Assembly (NCBI RefSeq): GCF_004104075.1
Contig: NZ_QOVK01000017.1
Span: 1 to 64,000 of the forward strand
Source: Leeuwenhoekiella polynyae
Lineage (GTDB): Bacteria; Bacteroidota; Bacteroidia; Flavobacteriales; Flavobacteriaceae
Reading direction: 5' to 3'
DNA length: 64,000 bases
Position 1 is the stretch's first letter. Each line of letters starts with the position of its first letter. The notes under the pieces were generated by a model. That model searched no databases. It was not told the origin of the DNA and saw only the letters and a list, made by a program, of their open reading frames with translations. This document shows positions 37,894 to 46,309 of this stretch, piece after piece. The position numbers and the translations under genes are program-made.

Positions 37894-39228
37894 TTAATTT
37901 TGAGAAAATTGATTGGTGAGCGCGCCTTCAGCGCTTAATAATTCGTAATATTTTTGGGTAATATCTGCTTTCGCATAAGCGAGATTGATACGTGTTTGCA
38001 GTTGTTGTACATCTGCTTCAAGTAAATCATTAGTATCAGATAAACCGTTGTCGTATTTGTCTTTAACGATACGGTAGTTTTCAACAGCTTGTTCTTCAGA
38101 AACCTCATAGACTTCAAAAGTTTCTAAAGCCAGATTATATTCAGCTAATGCATTTTGAGCATTCACTTGTGCTTGTGAAGTAGCCTGATCAATACGGTAA
38201 TTCATTTCTTGAGCCTGACTTTCGGCTAATTTCACTTTGGCTTTGGTCTTAAAAAGTGACGAAACATTATACGATAAACCCACACCTACATTCATCGCAT
38301 TCGTTACAGTAAGTGCATTATTTAAATCAAGAGCTATATAACCCCCTACAAGAGCTAGAGATGGGTAATAGTCCCCTTTTGCAATTTTTATTTGATCTTG
38401 TAAGGCTTCTTCCTGATAATTTAAAGCCTGAAGATCATTACGCTGAGAAATATTGGGTAAAGTAGCAGCAATAGGGGTGATGGCACTTACGTCTGTATTA
38501 ATTGTAGTGTCTTCTGGCAGTTTTAATAAAGCGTTGAGATTATAATTTAGAATACGGGCATTTTTTTTAGCATTAGCCAGTGACAATTCTATATTGGCTT
38601 GTTGTAATTGAGCCTTTAAAAGATCATTACGAGCAAGCAAACCATTTTCCTCCATATTCGTAAAATCTTTAACGCGTTGATCTGCGCTTTTAAGATTGTC
38701 TTTTACTAAATCTATTGTAGCATTAGCCTTATAAAGACTCAGATACATTTGAATAGCTTGTAATGCGAGTTTTTCCTGTTCATTAGCAGCATTAAATATG
38801 GATGCTTGTAACTTGTTTTCACTGGCAGAAACACTATTCTTTAGTTTAAAACCAGAAAAAATTGGTAAGGATACGTCAGCAGAGCCAATTAATAATCCGT
38901 TTACATCGGGAGAAGAACTGGTTTGTTCTGATGAGCCATCGCTGCTTTCTGGCGAACTTAACGGAATCTGAAGATTGACATTTGCATTTGTCAAATACCG
39001 ATATTGACCTGAAATATTCAAGTCTGGATATTGCATATTCTTAGTGATGGTGAGTTCATTTTTAGCCAGATCTATTTGAGATCCGTTTATTTTTGAAGCA
39101 TCACTTGTACTAAGTGCAAGCTTTACAACTTCTTCAAGCGAGAGATTTTTAGAATTCTGAGCTTGAGCCTGAGCGAATTTTATACTTAGCAGTACAAGTA
39201 GAACGGCCAATATAGATTTAGTTTTCAT
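37894..39228 (-). CDS. TolC-family outer-membrane efflux channel
   Basis: 444 residues. Signal peptide ending IKFAQAQ, then two repeats of the OEP domain with long helices and beta strands: NLSLEEVVKLALSTSD, AQEKLALQAIQMYLSLYKAN, and NALTVTNAMNVGVGLSYNVS. C-terminal half contains the QVNAQNALAEYNLALETFEV helix. It forms the trimeric exit duct for the EmrAB-like pump. Its start overlaps the tetR stop by 11 bases, so all four genes appear to be one transcript starting at tetR. Confidence 0.93.
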   Translation of the reverse strand: MKTKSILAVLLVLLSIKFAQAQAQNSKNLSLEEVVKLALSTSDASKINGSQIDLAKNELTITKNMQYPDLNISGQYRYLTNANVNLQIPLSSPESSDGSSEQTSSSPDVNGLLIGSADVSLPIFSGFKLKNSVSASENKLQASIFNAANEQEKLALQAIQMYLSLYKANATIDLVKDNLKSADQRVKDFTNMEENGLLARNDLLKAQLQQANIELSLANAKKNARILNYNLNALLKLPEDTTINTDVSAITPIAATLPNISQRNDLQALNYQEEALQDQIKIAKGDYYPSLALVGGYIALDLNNALTVTNAMNVGVGLSYNVSSLFKTKAKVKLAESQAQEMNYRIDQATSQAQVNAQNALAEYNLALETFEVYEVSEEQAVENYRIVKDKYDNGLSDTNDLLEADVQQLQTRINLAYAKADITQKYYELLSAEGALTNQFSQN

Positions 39229-39841
39229 AAGTCAAGAGAGCTTTAAGCGTAGTTTGTATGTGCTTAGTAAGGGTAGTTTTTACAAAAGAGTCGGTTTGCC
39301 TTTTGCTTTTTATAGAATAGATCTGATTGAAATATTCCTGATTGTAGTTGAAGTGAAAATAGATTCCTATAAGTGTAGGTATGATTAATGGAATTTCTAT
39401 GTTTTCTTTAAAAATGCCAGCCTGCTGACCTTTAATAATAAAAGATTCAAGAGTCTGATGATTTTCTTTTTTCTGATTGATGTAGTGCTCAAAGGTGAGA
39501 CAGCCGGATTCTTTCGATAATTCAGTATGAATTATTTTATAAATACGCTGATTTTCATGAATGCGCATAACAAATAAGGTCACAAGCTGGTCTAGACGTT
39601 TTTTAAAACCAACATCATCTTTATTGATAACACTAAGAAGATCAATCTTAAAGTTTGCCATACGGTAAACCACTAAGTGCTCTAGTAATTTTTCTTTTGA
39701 GCCAAAATAATAAGATATCATCGCGATATTGATACCTGCCTCTTTAGCAATGTTGCGCACAGAGGTACCGGTAAAACCATTTTCTGCAAACAGTTTTTCA
39801 GCAACTGTTATAATTTGTAATTGTTTTTCGTTTAACTCCAT
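39218..39841 (-). CDS. TetR-family repressor of the efflux operon
   Basis: 207 residues. N-terminal helix-turn-helix: LQIITVAEKLFAENGFTGTS followed by VRNIAKEAGINIAMISYYFG, the classic TetR pattern ending in YYxFGSKEKLL. The C-terminal ligand domain is helical and variable. It is first gene of the efflux operon and overlaps tolC. Three copies of TTAAACnnnnGTTTAA lie just upstream, two within its own predicted promoter spacer, indicating autorepression and control of the pump. The inducer is unknown. Confidence 0.92.
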   Translation of the reverse strand: MELNEKQLQIITVAEKLFAENGFTGTSVRNIAKEAGINIAMISYYFGSKEKLLEHLVVYRMANFKIDLLSVINKDDVGFKKRLDQLVTLFVMRIHENQRIYKIIHTELSKESGCLTFEHYINQKKENHQTLESFIIKGQQAGIFKENIEIPLIIPTLIGIYFHFNYNQEYFNQIYSIKSKRQTDSFVKTTLTKHIQTTLKALLTYEN

Positions 39842-39861
39842 AACATTTTAAAAATGTTAGA

Positions 39862-39921
39862 CAAAGTTAAACGTTTGTTTAAATTAAACGTTTGTTTAAT
39901 TGTATTTAAACACTTGTTTAA
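39862..39921 (-). promoter_or_regulatory. tetR efflux-operon promoter with three palindromic operators
   Basis: Three copies of ttaaac-N4-gtttaa occur at 39867-39882, 39884-39899 and 39906-39921; the first two are identical (ttaaacgtttgtttaa) and the third is ttaaacacttgtttaa. Spacing is 17 and 22 bases. On the minus strand a -7 box TAACTTTG (39862-39869) overlaps the first operator; no good -33 TTG was seen. The leader also has an inverted repeat aacatttt/aaaatgtt at 39842-39858. Confidence 0.85.
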
Positions 39922-39986
39922 CAGAAAACGTTTTCGTACTATGAATTGGTTTATGAGATGATCTTAAACTATTATTAGAACTTGTT

Positions 39987-41624
39987 TTAGTCTTTTCTAA
40001 CGTGTTTCAAAACCAGAAAATCTTGTGGGTTTGCCTTTAGTCCGTCAACATTTTTGTGTACAAATTTGATCACCTGATCGTAGTAAAGGGTTACAAAAGG
40101 AGCTTTTGAGATGAGAATAGAATCCATTTTTTGATAGAGTTCTTTTCGCTTTTCTATATCTGAAATTTTAAAGCTTTCTTCGTAAAATTGATCAAATTCT
40201 TCATTAGAGAAGTGTGTGTAATTAGGCCCTCCTGGGGTAAAATTTTTACTGTAATACAGAGAGAGGTAATTTTCTGCATCTGGATAATCTGCGATCCAGC
40301 TGGCACGGAAAGCATCCAGTTTTCCAGTTGACTTCAATTGGCGTAGGGTAGAGGGCGGCATCACATCGATATTAATTGTCAAGCCTAATTTTCCCAGCTC
40401 CCGTTGAATGTATTCGCAAATATCAAGATACTGGCTGTTTGTTCCTATGTTGATAACAGGATTAGGGTTTCCTGTTTGTTTAATATATTTTTCAATTAAC
40501 TTACGAGCTTTTACAGGATCATATTCAAATCCTTTAGCACCATAACCGGGTAATCCTTTAGGGATAAAGCCTGAATTGGCAGGTTCTCCTATTCCATTAC
40601 GCAAATATTTGATCATCTTGACGCGATCAAATCCATAGTTAATAGCTTTTCTAAGTAAAGGAGAGCGTACTTCTTTTGAAGAGCTTTCTAAGAAAAACCC
40701 TAAGTATTCTGTATTTAAAAATGGGCCGGTAATCGTCTTTACCTGATCTTTATATTTGTCTTTTAGCTTGCCGGTAGCAGTAAGTAACTCGTCTTTGTAA
40801 GAGGGGTCTAGACTGTTGAGCATATCGAGATTGCCCTGAGCAAATTGCAAAAACTCACTTTGCTTATCTGGTAAAAAAGTGATAGCTACAGCTTCGAGAT
40901 AGGGGAGTTTAACTCCGTTTTCGTCTGTTTCAAAGTAATTGTAATTCTTCCGAAGGACTAATTTAACGCCTTCTTCCCAGCGTTTAAATTTGAAAGGACC
41001 CGTGCCTATTGGGTGTTTTCTGAAATCGTTTCCATAATATTCAACAATTTCTTTTGGTATAACTGAGCAATACCGCATTGTTAACAAGCCCATAAAAGCC
41101 GGGAATTCTTTTTTTAGTTTAATAACAAGCGTACTGTCGTTAACAGCTTTATAAGTTTCAACATTATTCAACACCCAGCTTCCCGGTGAGGCGACTTTGG
41201 GATCTTTAAGGCGATCAAAACTATACACAAAATCTAATGCTGTGACCTTGCGTGTGCTGTCTGCTGTTTTAAATTGTGCGTGTTTGTGAAAAACAACATC
41301 ATCACGTAAGGTAAAAGTGTATGTTTTGGTATCCTCACTTACAACCCAACTCTTAGCTATATCCGGAGCTATATTTAAACTATCATCCTGTTGTACTAGG
41401 CCATTAAATAATTGATTCGTGGGCCAGATTATAGGTGGGTTTCTGGCAAAAGCAGGATCTAAAGTAGCAACATTATAATGCTCATTGTATCTAAAAACTT
41501 TAAGTTCATTCTTAGTGTTTTTTTCAGAATTACAAGAGCTGAATACTATAACGAATATTGCGCAAAGCATATACCTGTAACGTTTTTGAAAAAAAGTAAA
41601 AAGGCGGTAGTTGTTTAGGGTCAT
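39987..41624 (-). CDS. Peptide/oligopeptide ABC transporter substrate-binding lipoprotein
   Basis: 545 residues from the ATG at 41624. A reading from 41834 would add 70 residues without signal character and overlap mtaB, so it is rejected; the ATG at 41570 is another possible start. Lipobox IVFSSC, then an SBP_bac_5 domain: NPPIIWPTNQLFNGLVQQDD, SWVVSEDTKTYTFTLRDDV, YCSVIPKEIVEYYGNDFRKH with PIGTGPFKFKRWEEG, and RKAINYGFDRVKMI. It probably binds peptides in the periplasm. No permease or ATPase genes are adjacent, so it is an orphan of its transporter. Confidence 0.9.
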   Translation of the reverse strand: MTLNNYRLFTFFQKRYRYMLCAIFVIVFSSCNSEKNTKNELKVFRYNEHYNVATLDPAFARNPPIIWPTNQLFNGLVQQDDSLNIAPDIAKSWVVSEDTKTYTFTLRDDVVFHKHAQFKTADSTRKVTALDFVYSFDRLKDPKVASPGSWVLNNVETYKAVNDSTLVIKLKKEFPAFMGLLTMRYCSVIPKEIVEYYGNDFRKHPIGTGPFKFKRWEEGVKLVLRKNYNYFETDENGVKLPYLEAVAITFLPDKQSEFLQFAQGNLDMLNSLDPSYKDELLTATGKLKDKYKDQVKTITGPFLNTEYLGFFLESSSKEVRSPLLRKAINYGFDRVKMIKYLRNGIGEPANSGFIPKGLPGYGAKGFEYDPVKARKLIEKYIKQTGNPNPVINIGTNSQYLDICEYIQRELGKLGLTINIDVMPPSTLRQLKSTGKLDAFRASWIADYPDAENYLSLYYSKNFTPGGPNYTHFSNEEFDQFYEESFKISDIEKRKELYQKMDSILISKAPFVTLYYDQVIKFVHKNVDGLKANPQDFLVLKHVRKD

Positions 41625-41700
41625 AAGTATCTTCCGTTCATCTGTTGCCAAATAAATTTCTTTAATTGACCAGGCCAGTTGTATGAATCGCTTTACAGAC

Positions 41701-41731
41701 TTGAGCAATAGGATTATTGTAGTTAACTTTG
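41701..41731 (+). promoter_or_regulatory. Promoter of mtaB (TTG-N20-TAACTTTG)
   Basis: TTG at 41701-41703, 20 bases, then TAACTTTG at 41724-41731. It fits the Bacteroidota consensus. The 14-bp perfect palindrome gctttcgcgaaagc at 41759-41772 lies in the leader that follows. Confidence 0.75.
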
Positions 41732-41806
41732 CACCCTTAATAGATGCGGTTATTTTTCGCTTTCGCGAAAGCAAAACAAAAGTAACCAATTGTGAAGAAG
41801 ATTCTA

Positions 41807-43144
41807 ATGAACGAAGCAGGTAAAAAAGTCGCATTTTATACGTTGGGTTGTAAACTCAATTTTTCTGAAACCGCAACCATTTCCAGAAGTTTTGAAAACG
41901 AAGGTTTTGATCGGGTAGATTTTACTGATGAAGCAGATATTTATGTGATCAATACGTGTAGTGTAACTGAAAATGCTGACAAGCGTTTTAAAACTATTGT
42001 TAAGCAAGCTCAGAAAATTAATCCCGATGCTTTTGTTGCTGCTGTAGGTTGTTATGCACAATTAAAACCAGAAGAGCTTGCTGATGTAGATGGTGTTGAT
42101 CTCGTTTTGGGAGCTACTGAAAAATTTAAGATTACAGACTATCTCAATGACCTTTCTAAAAACGATATGGGAGAGGTGCATAGCTGTGAGATTGAAGATG
42201 CAGATTTTTATGTGGGGTCTTATTCTATAGGCGATCGCACGCGTGCTTTCTTAAAAGTTCAAGATGGTTGTGATTATAAATGTACGTATTGTACCATACC
42301 GCTGGCACGTGGGATTTCGCGTAGTGATACCTTAGAGAATGTTCTTAAAAACGCTAAAGAGATCTCTGAGAAAGGTATACGTGAGATTGTGTTGACTGGA
42401 GTAAACATAGGAGATTATGGTAAGGGTGAGTTTGGTAATAAAAAACATGAGCATACGTTTTTAGATCTTGTGAAAGCGATTGATCAGATTGAAGGTATTG
42501 AGCGCTTGCGTATCTCCAGTATAGAGCCTAATCTTCTTAAAAATGAAACGATTCAAGTAGTTGCAGAATCGCGAGCATTTGTACCGCATTTTCATATTCC
42601 ACTGCAAAGCGGTAATAATGAGCTTTTGGGTAAAATGAGCCGTCGTTACAAACGTGAACTTTATGTTGATCGGGTTCAGGAAATTAAAAGACTTATGCCA
42701 GACGCGTGTATTGGAGTAGATGTGATCGTAGGTTTCCCCGGAGAGACTGATGAACATTTTTTAGATACGTATACATTTTTAAATGAGCTTGATATCTCGT
42801 ACTTGCATGTGTTTACCTATTCTGAGCGTGACAATACTAAAGCTGCAAATATGAATGGAGTAGTACCACTTAAAACACGTAAAAAGAGAAGTAAAATGCT
42901 CCGTGGACTTTCGGCAAAAAAGAGAAGGGCTTTTTATGAATCTCAATTAGGAACTGATAGAACGGTTCTTTTTGAAGGTGAAAACAAAAAAGGATACATA
43001 CACGGTTTTACCGAAAACTATGTAAAAGTTAAAACGCCTTGGGACCCTGCATTAATAAATACGACACACCAGATAAATCTGAGTGATATAGATGAAGATG
43101 GTTTAGTCCGTTTTGAATATGCAAGCGAACCTGAAATCGCATAA
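41807..43144 (+). CDS. mtaB: tRNA t(6)A37 methylthiotransferase MtaB
   Basis: 445 residues from the ATG at 41807; an in-frame GTG at 41792 would add five. Radical-SAM enzyme converting t6A37 to ms2t6A37 in tRNAs reading ANN codons. N-terminal UPF0004 domain with three cluster cysteines (TLGCKLNFSE, VINTCSVTENAD, VGCYAQ), the radical-SAM CxxxCxxC in DGCDYKCTYCTIPLARG, and a C-terminal TRAM domain. The order MtaB-type (CKLNFSE) rather than MiaB (CQMN) supports MtaB. Own promoter; short palindrome in the leader. Confidence 0.93.
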   Translation: MNEAGKKVAFYTLGCKLNFSETATISRSFENEGFDRVDFTDEADIYVINTCSVTENADKRFKTIVKQAQKINPDAFVAAVGCYAQLKPEELADVDGVDLVLGATEKFKITDYLNDLSKNDMGEVHSCEIEDADFYVGSYSIGDRTRAFLKVQDGCDYKCTYCTIPLARGISRSDTLENVLKNAKEISEKGIREIVLTGVNIGDYGKGEFGNKKHEHTFLDLVKAIDQIEGIERLRISSIEPNLLKNETIQVVAESRAFVPHFHIPLQSGNNELLGKMSRRYKRELYVDRVQEIKRLMPDACIGVDVIVGFPGETDEHFLDTYTFLNELDISYLHVFTYSERDNTKAANMNGVVPLKTRKKRSKMLRGLSAKKRRAFYESQLGTDRTVLFEGENKKGYIHGFTENYVKVKTPWDPALINTTHQINLSDIDEDGLVRFEYASEPEIA

Positions 43145-43145
43145 A

Positions 43146-43178
43146 AAAACCTGCTCTCAAGCAGGTTCAACTTTTTTA
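43146..43178. terminator. Terminator hairpin after mtaB
   Basis: Eight-base stem aacctgct/agcaggtt (43148-43155 with 43160-43167) after an A-run. The T-run follows after four bases on the plus strand and the A-run serves the opposite strand, so it may act bidirectionally between convergent genes. Confidence 0.75.
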
Positions 43179-43193
43179 TGTAGCAAGCAGCTT

Positions 43194-43493
43194 TTAAATA
43201 TTAATACCCACAGGTAGTAAATTTTTGTACTTTCTACGGTTTGACCTCATGAATTTCGCAATTTCTGGACTTGTAGGAACCAGTCTGATGTTACGATCTT
43301 CAACTTCTTTGAATACAGCAACGATGAAGTCGTTCATTCTATCTTCAGTGCCTTCCGGCATATGAATCTTAGTTAAAAAGATTTTTCTATCCTGAAGTGA
43401 ATATTCAATTTTAGCCAACTTACCATCAAATGTGGTTTCAAATTGTCTTAAAAAATCGTTGTCTGTTAATTCAATTGCTGTCATTACATCCAT
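43194..43493 (-). CDS. YjdJ-like GNAT-fold protein with an eroded acetyl-CoA loop
   Basis: 99 residues. The pattern FETTFDGKLAKIEYSLQDRK, FLTKIHMPEG and LVPTSPEIAKFMRSNRRKYK aligns with the small YjdJ-type N-acetyltransferases (Gcn5-related, PF14542-like). The acetyl-CoA loop, normally with G-x-G near RGKGIG, reads GTEDRMNDFI here and lacks those glycines, so catalysis is doubtful. Single gene, convergent with mtaB. The upstream 220 bases to the next gene are AT-rich with nothing recognisable. Confidence 0.7.
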   Translation of the reverse strand: MDVMTAIELTDNDFLRQFETTFDGKLAKIEYSLQDRKIFLTKIHMPEGTEDRMNDFIVAVFKEVEDRNIRLVPTSPEIAKFMRSNRRKYKNLLPVGINI

Positions 43494-43714
43494 ATAAAAT
43501 TGTTTTAAGAAAATAGTTTACTCGATAATAGAGATATTAAAATGGTATATTCAATATATCTCGGCTTATGTTGCACGTGTTTACCGAATAGTTATTTAGT
43601 TTTGCTAAAAAGCTTTTGATAAACATTGAACATAATTGTAAGAAAATGCATCGTATAAACGTAAATATACAAAAAAATAAGCAGTTTTTCGGGCTTTAAA
43701 CTGTTAAACCATTA

Positions 43715-44377
43715 ATGTTGAGGTATATGATTCACGTATATTTAATGCCGGGTATGGCAGCGAATCCCAGTATTTTTGAGCATATAAAACTTCCTGAAGA
43801 AAAGTTTGTGTTACATCCTCTTTCTTGGAAAATTCCTGAGACGGCTGAGTCACTTTCAGATTATGCAAAGAGAATGCTTGAAGAAGTAACCGAAAAAAAT
43901 CCGGTGCTTTTAGGAGTGAGTTTTGGCGGGGTTGTTGTACAAGAAATGGCAAAGCAAATTGAATTTAGAAAGCTCATAATTGTTAGCAGTGTTAAGTCTA
44001 AATCTGAATTGCCTAAACGAATGCGTTTCAGCGCTGCTTTAGGTTTATATCGTTTGGCACCGGTAAGTCTAGCTCGCAATATAGATACACTGGCTAATTA
44101 TGCGGTAGGCGATAGGTTTAAGCATAAAGTTGCACTTTATCAAAAATATTTATCGATTACAGATCCTGTTTATTTGAATTGGGCATTAGAGCAGATGCTC
44201 TGTTGGGATCAAATAACTTATGATAACAGACTAGTACACATACACGGAACCAGTGATCCGGTTTTTCCGTATAGATATATAAATAATTGCATTCCTGTCC
44301 CTGGAGGAACACACGCAATGATCATCACAAAATGCAAGTGGTTTAACAAAAACCTGCCTAAAATTATTGAGAATTAA
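43715..44377 (+). CDS. Small alpha/beta hydrolase
   Basis: 220 residues. An Ser nucleophile elbow GVSFGGVVVQEMAKQI near residue 72, Asp in HIHGTSDPVFPYRY and His in PGGTHAMII fit the alpha/beta hydrolase triad, but there is no lid domain of the lipase type. The product is shorter than the usual 260-300 residue members. Two starts are possible, MLRYM at 43715 and M at 43727. It lies 36 bases upstream of the lytic transglycosylase gene and may be cotranscribed. Substrate unknown. Confidence 0.8.
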   Translation: MLRYMIHVYLMPGMAANPSIFEHIKLPEEKFVLHPLSWKIPETAESLSDYAKRMLEEVTEKNPVLLGVSFGGVVVQEMAKQIEFRKLIIVSSVKSKSELPKRMRFSAALGLYRLAPVSLARNIDTLANYAVGDRFKHKVALYQKYLSITDPVYLNWALEQMLCWDQITYDNRLVHIHGTSDPVFPYRYINNCIPVPGGTHAMIITKCKWFNKNLPKIIEN

Positions 44378-44413
44378 TTGGTAATTTGCTACAAACTTCA
44401 AAACTAATGCGCT

Positions 44414-45364
44414 ATGATAAATTTTAAAAATGTACTGGCCGGTATTGGCCTAGTTGCTACAACTGCTGTTTGTGTGCAGGCTGTACAACAAGAGAAACCT
44501 TCGGATCCCGAAATAAAGGAAAAAGAAAAATTAGTAAACGATTATAATGTTTATGCGATTCCGTTACCAGAAACTTTAGATTTTGCAGGAGAACCTGTGC
44601 CTTTAGATAATCCTGATATAAGAGAGCGTATGGATAGAGAGCTTTTGGTTAATACGTACTGGCAGTCTAACGGTTTGTTGCTGATCAAAAGAGCTGCGAA
44701 ATATTTTCCTATAATAGAGCCTATTTTAAAAGAAGAAGGTTTACCTGATGATTTTAAATATTTAGCTGTGATTGAAAGTGGTTTGACACAGGCGGTTTCT
44801 CCGGCTCGTGCTACTGGCTTCTGGCAGATATTAAGCACTACAGGTAAAGAGCTAGGACTTGAGGTTAATGATAATGTAGATGAGCGCTATAATATTGAAC
44901 TTTCAACTCGTGCAGCGTGTAAGTACTTAAAGAAATCAAAGGCTTATTTAGGTAGTTGGACGCTTGCTGCTGCTGGTTATAATGCAGGAAATGCAGGTGT
45001 AAGTAGAAGGTTAGATAGTCAGGATGTAAACGGCTATTATGACTTGTTGTTAGGCGAAGAGACCGGTCGTTATGTTTTTAGAATACTTGCACTGAAACAA
45101 ATATTGTCTGATCCTGAGACTTTTGGTTTTAATTTTACAGAAGATGATCTATATAAAGATGTAGCTTCTTATAAAGTTGAAGTGGACACGGCGGTGACTG
45201 ATTTTGTGAAATTTGCTCAGGGTTTTGGCATTAACTATAAGATTTTAAAGTTGCATAACCCGTGGTTGCGTGAAGATCATTTAAATAATGCATCAAGAAA
45301 ATTGTATCATATCGAGATTCCTAAAGAGGGGGTTTACAATGCTAATATTGGTATAGGGCAGTAA
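44414..45364 (+). CDS. Lytic transglycosylase (MltD/SLT-like)
   Basis: 316 residues. Signal peptide ending near VCVQA, then an SLT-type (GH23) domain: FKYLAVIESGLTQAVSPARA with the catalytic Glu, TGFWQILSTTGKELGLEVND, AAGYNAGNAGVSRRLDSQD. The C-terminal part (VEVDTAVTDFVKFAQGFGIN, LHNPWLREDHL) looks like a reduced LysM-like segment. It would cleave peptidoglycan glycan strands with anhydro-MurNAc formation. It sits immediately behind the small hydrolase gene and ends at a perfect palindromic terminator. Confidence 0.9.
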   Translation: MINFKNVLAGIGLVATTAVCVQAVQQEKPSDPEIKEKEKLVNDYNVYAIPLPETLDFAGEPVPLDNPDIRERMDRELLVNTYWQSNGLLLIKRAAKYFPIIEPILKEEGLPDDFKYLAVIESGLTQAVSPARATGFWQILSTTGKELGLEVNDNVDERYNIELSTRAACKYLKKSKAYLGSWTLAAAGYNAGNAGVSRRLDSQDVNGYYDLLLGEETGRYVFRILALKQILSDPETFGFNFTEDDLYKDVASYKVEVDTAVTDFVKFAQGFGINYKILKLHNPWLREDHLNNASRKLYHIEIPKEGVYNANIGIGQ

Positions 45365-45385
45365 TAAAAATGTGATTACAACTTA

Positions 45386-45427
45386 ATAAATAAATAAGGG
45401 AGCCAGCTGGCTCCCTTATTTATTTAT
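45386..45427. terminator. Perfect 42-bp palindromic terminator
   Basis: Positions 45386-45406 and 45407-45427 are nearly exact inverted copies, with agccag/ctggct at the centre and long aataaataaataaggg / cccttatttatttatt arms. It lies between convergent genes and would work on both strands. Confidence 0.85.
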
Positions 45428-45443
45428 AGACTTAGCTGTTGAA

Positions 45444-46148
45444 TTAAAATGTAGCTAAAGATTCAGGTAATTCATTGATATTGATATTCAAGTCTATATT
45501 GATCGCTGCAATTTGACGACTTAAAAAAGTGATATTTTGGTTGAAAATCTGATTTTCACTAAGATTCATTTTATTAGGAGGTCGTCTATTGATATCTAGG
45601 ATCTCCCCATCTGCAGCAAGGACAAAACTTAAAGAGATTCCCAGTGCGTGTTTTAGAAGTTTAACTGTTTGCATATAATTGTTTTGTACCTCGTCAACAT
45701 ATACAATCTGTATATTGGTATCAAACTGTTTAGCTAATCTGCGTACGGTTTTTTTCTGGTCCCAAAAGAGCACAACAAAATCAACCATATCGCCATATTT
45801 TTGAGCCATTTTATTTAAAACAGGAATTTCTCCTTCGTTAGGAATACACCAAGATGCATAAGTTAAAATAATAGTAGGTTTTTCTAGTTCTTCTGTCGAG
45901 GCGATAGAACTACTCAGTCTCTCAAATTTTAAAGGATCAATAAAACTTCCCTGAAGATGGTTTTTAACCAATGAGTCAAAAAGAGATTTGGCATAAGAAA
46001 ATTCTCCACGTTCTAAAGCATCGTCTACTTTAGTGTTGTAGTTGTTTAAATTGAGCGATAGGGCTTCAGAGAAAAAAAGTTTTTCGCTTTTCTCTTGTGC
46101 TGAAATACTGAAACTCAATAAAAAAAAGAAAAGTAAAAGTCTTGTCAT
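45444..46148 (-). CDS. Periplasmic thioredoxin-like protein with a single active-site Cys
   Basis: 234 residues. Signal peptide ending SISAQ, a helical N-terminal region, then a TlpA/ResA-type thioredoxin fold: LTYASWCIPNEGEIPVLNKMA, DMVDFVVLFWDQKKTVRRLA, ISLSFVLAADGEI. In place of the CxxC motif it reads CIPN, so only one redox cysteine remains. That rules out ordinary disulfide exchange, unless it uses a one-cysteine (monothiol) mode. The long Asn/Ile-rich tail (INIDLNININELPES) is unusual. Function unknown. Confidence 0.75.
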   Translation of the reverse strand: MTRLLLFFFLLSFSISAQEKSEKLFFSEALSLNLNNYNTKVDDALERGEFSYAKSLFDSLVKNHLQGSFIDPLKFERLSSSIASTEELEKPTIILTYASWCIPNEGEIPVLNKMAQKYGDMVDFVVLFWDQKKTVRRLAKQFDTNIQIVYVDEVQNNYMQTVKLLKHALGISLSFVLAADGEILDINRRPPNKMNLSENQIFNQNITFLSRQIAAINIDLNININELPESLATF

Positions 46149-46309
46149 AAGGTTCGCTTGGGGTTGTTATCCAAAGTTACCTTATGCTACAAGAGCAAAA
46201 AAAAGATATCGTTAAAAGGAGTTGAGAATCCGATTAAATACTATCTAAAATGAATTCTGAGCGTTGATTATCAGTTTTTTAGGATGCTAATTGTGCTAGA
46301 TTAAAAAAA

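Noticed and set aside
41624-41834. Long N-terminal extension of the peptide-binding protein
   Set aside because: The extra 70 residues lack signal character, overlap the mtaB promoter and start, and precede a normal signal peptide with a lipobox.
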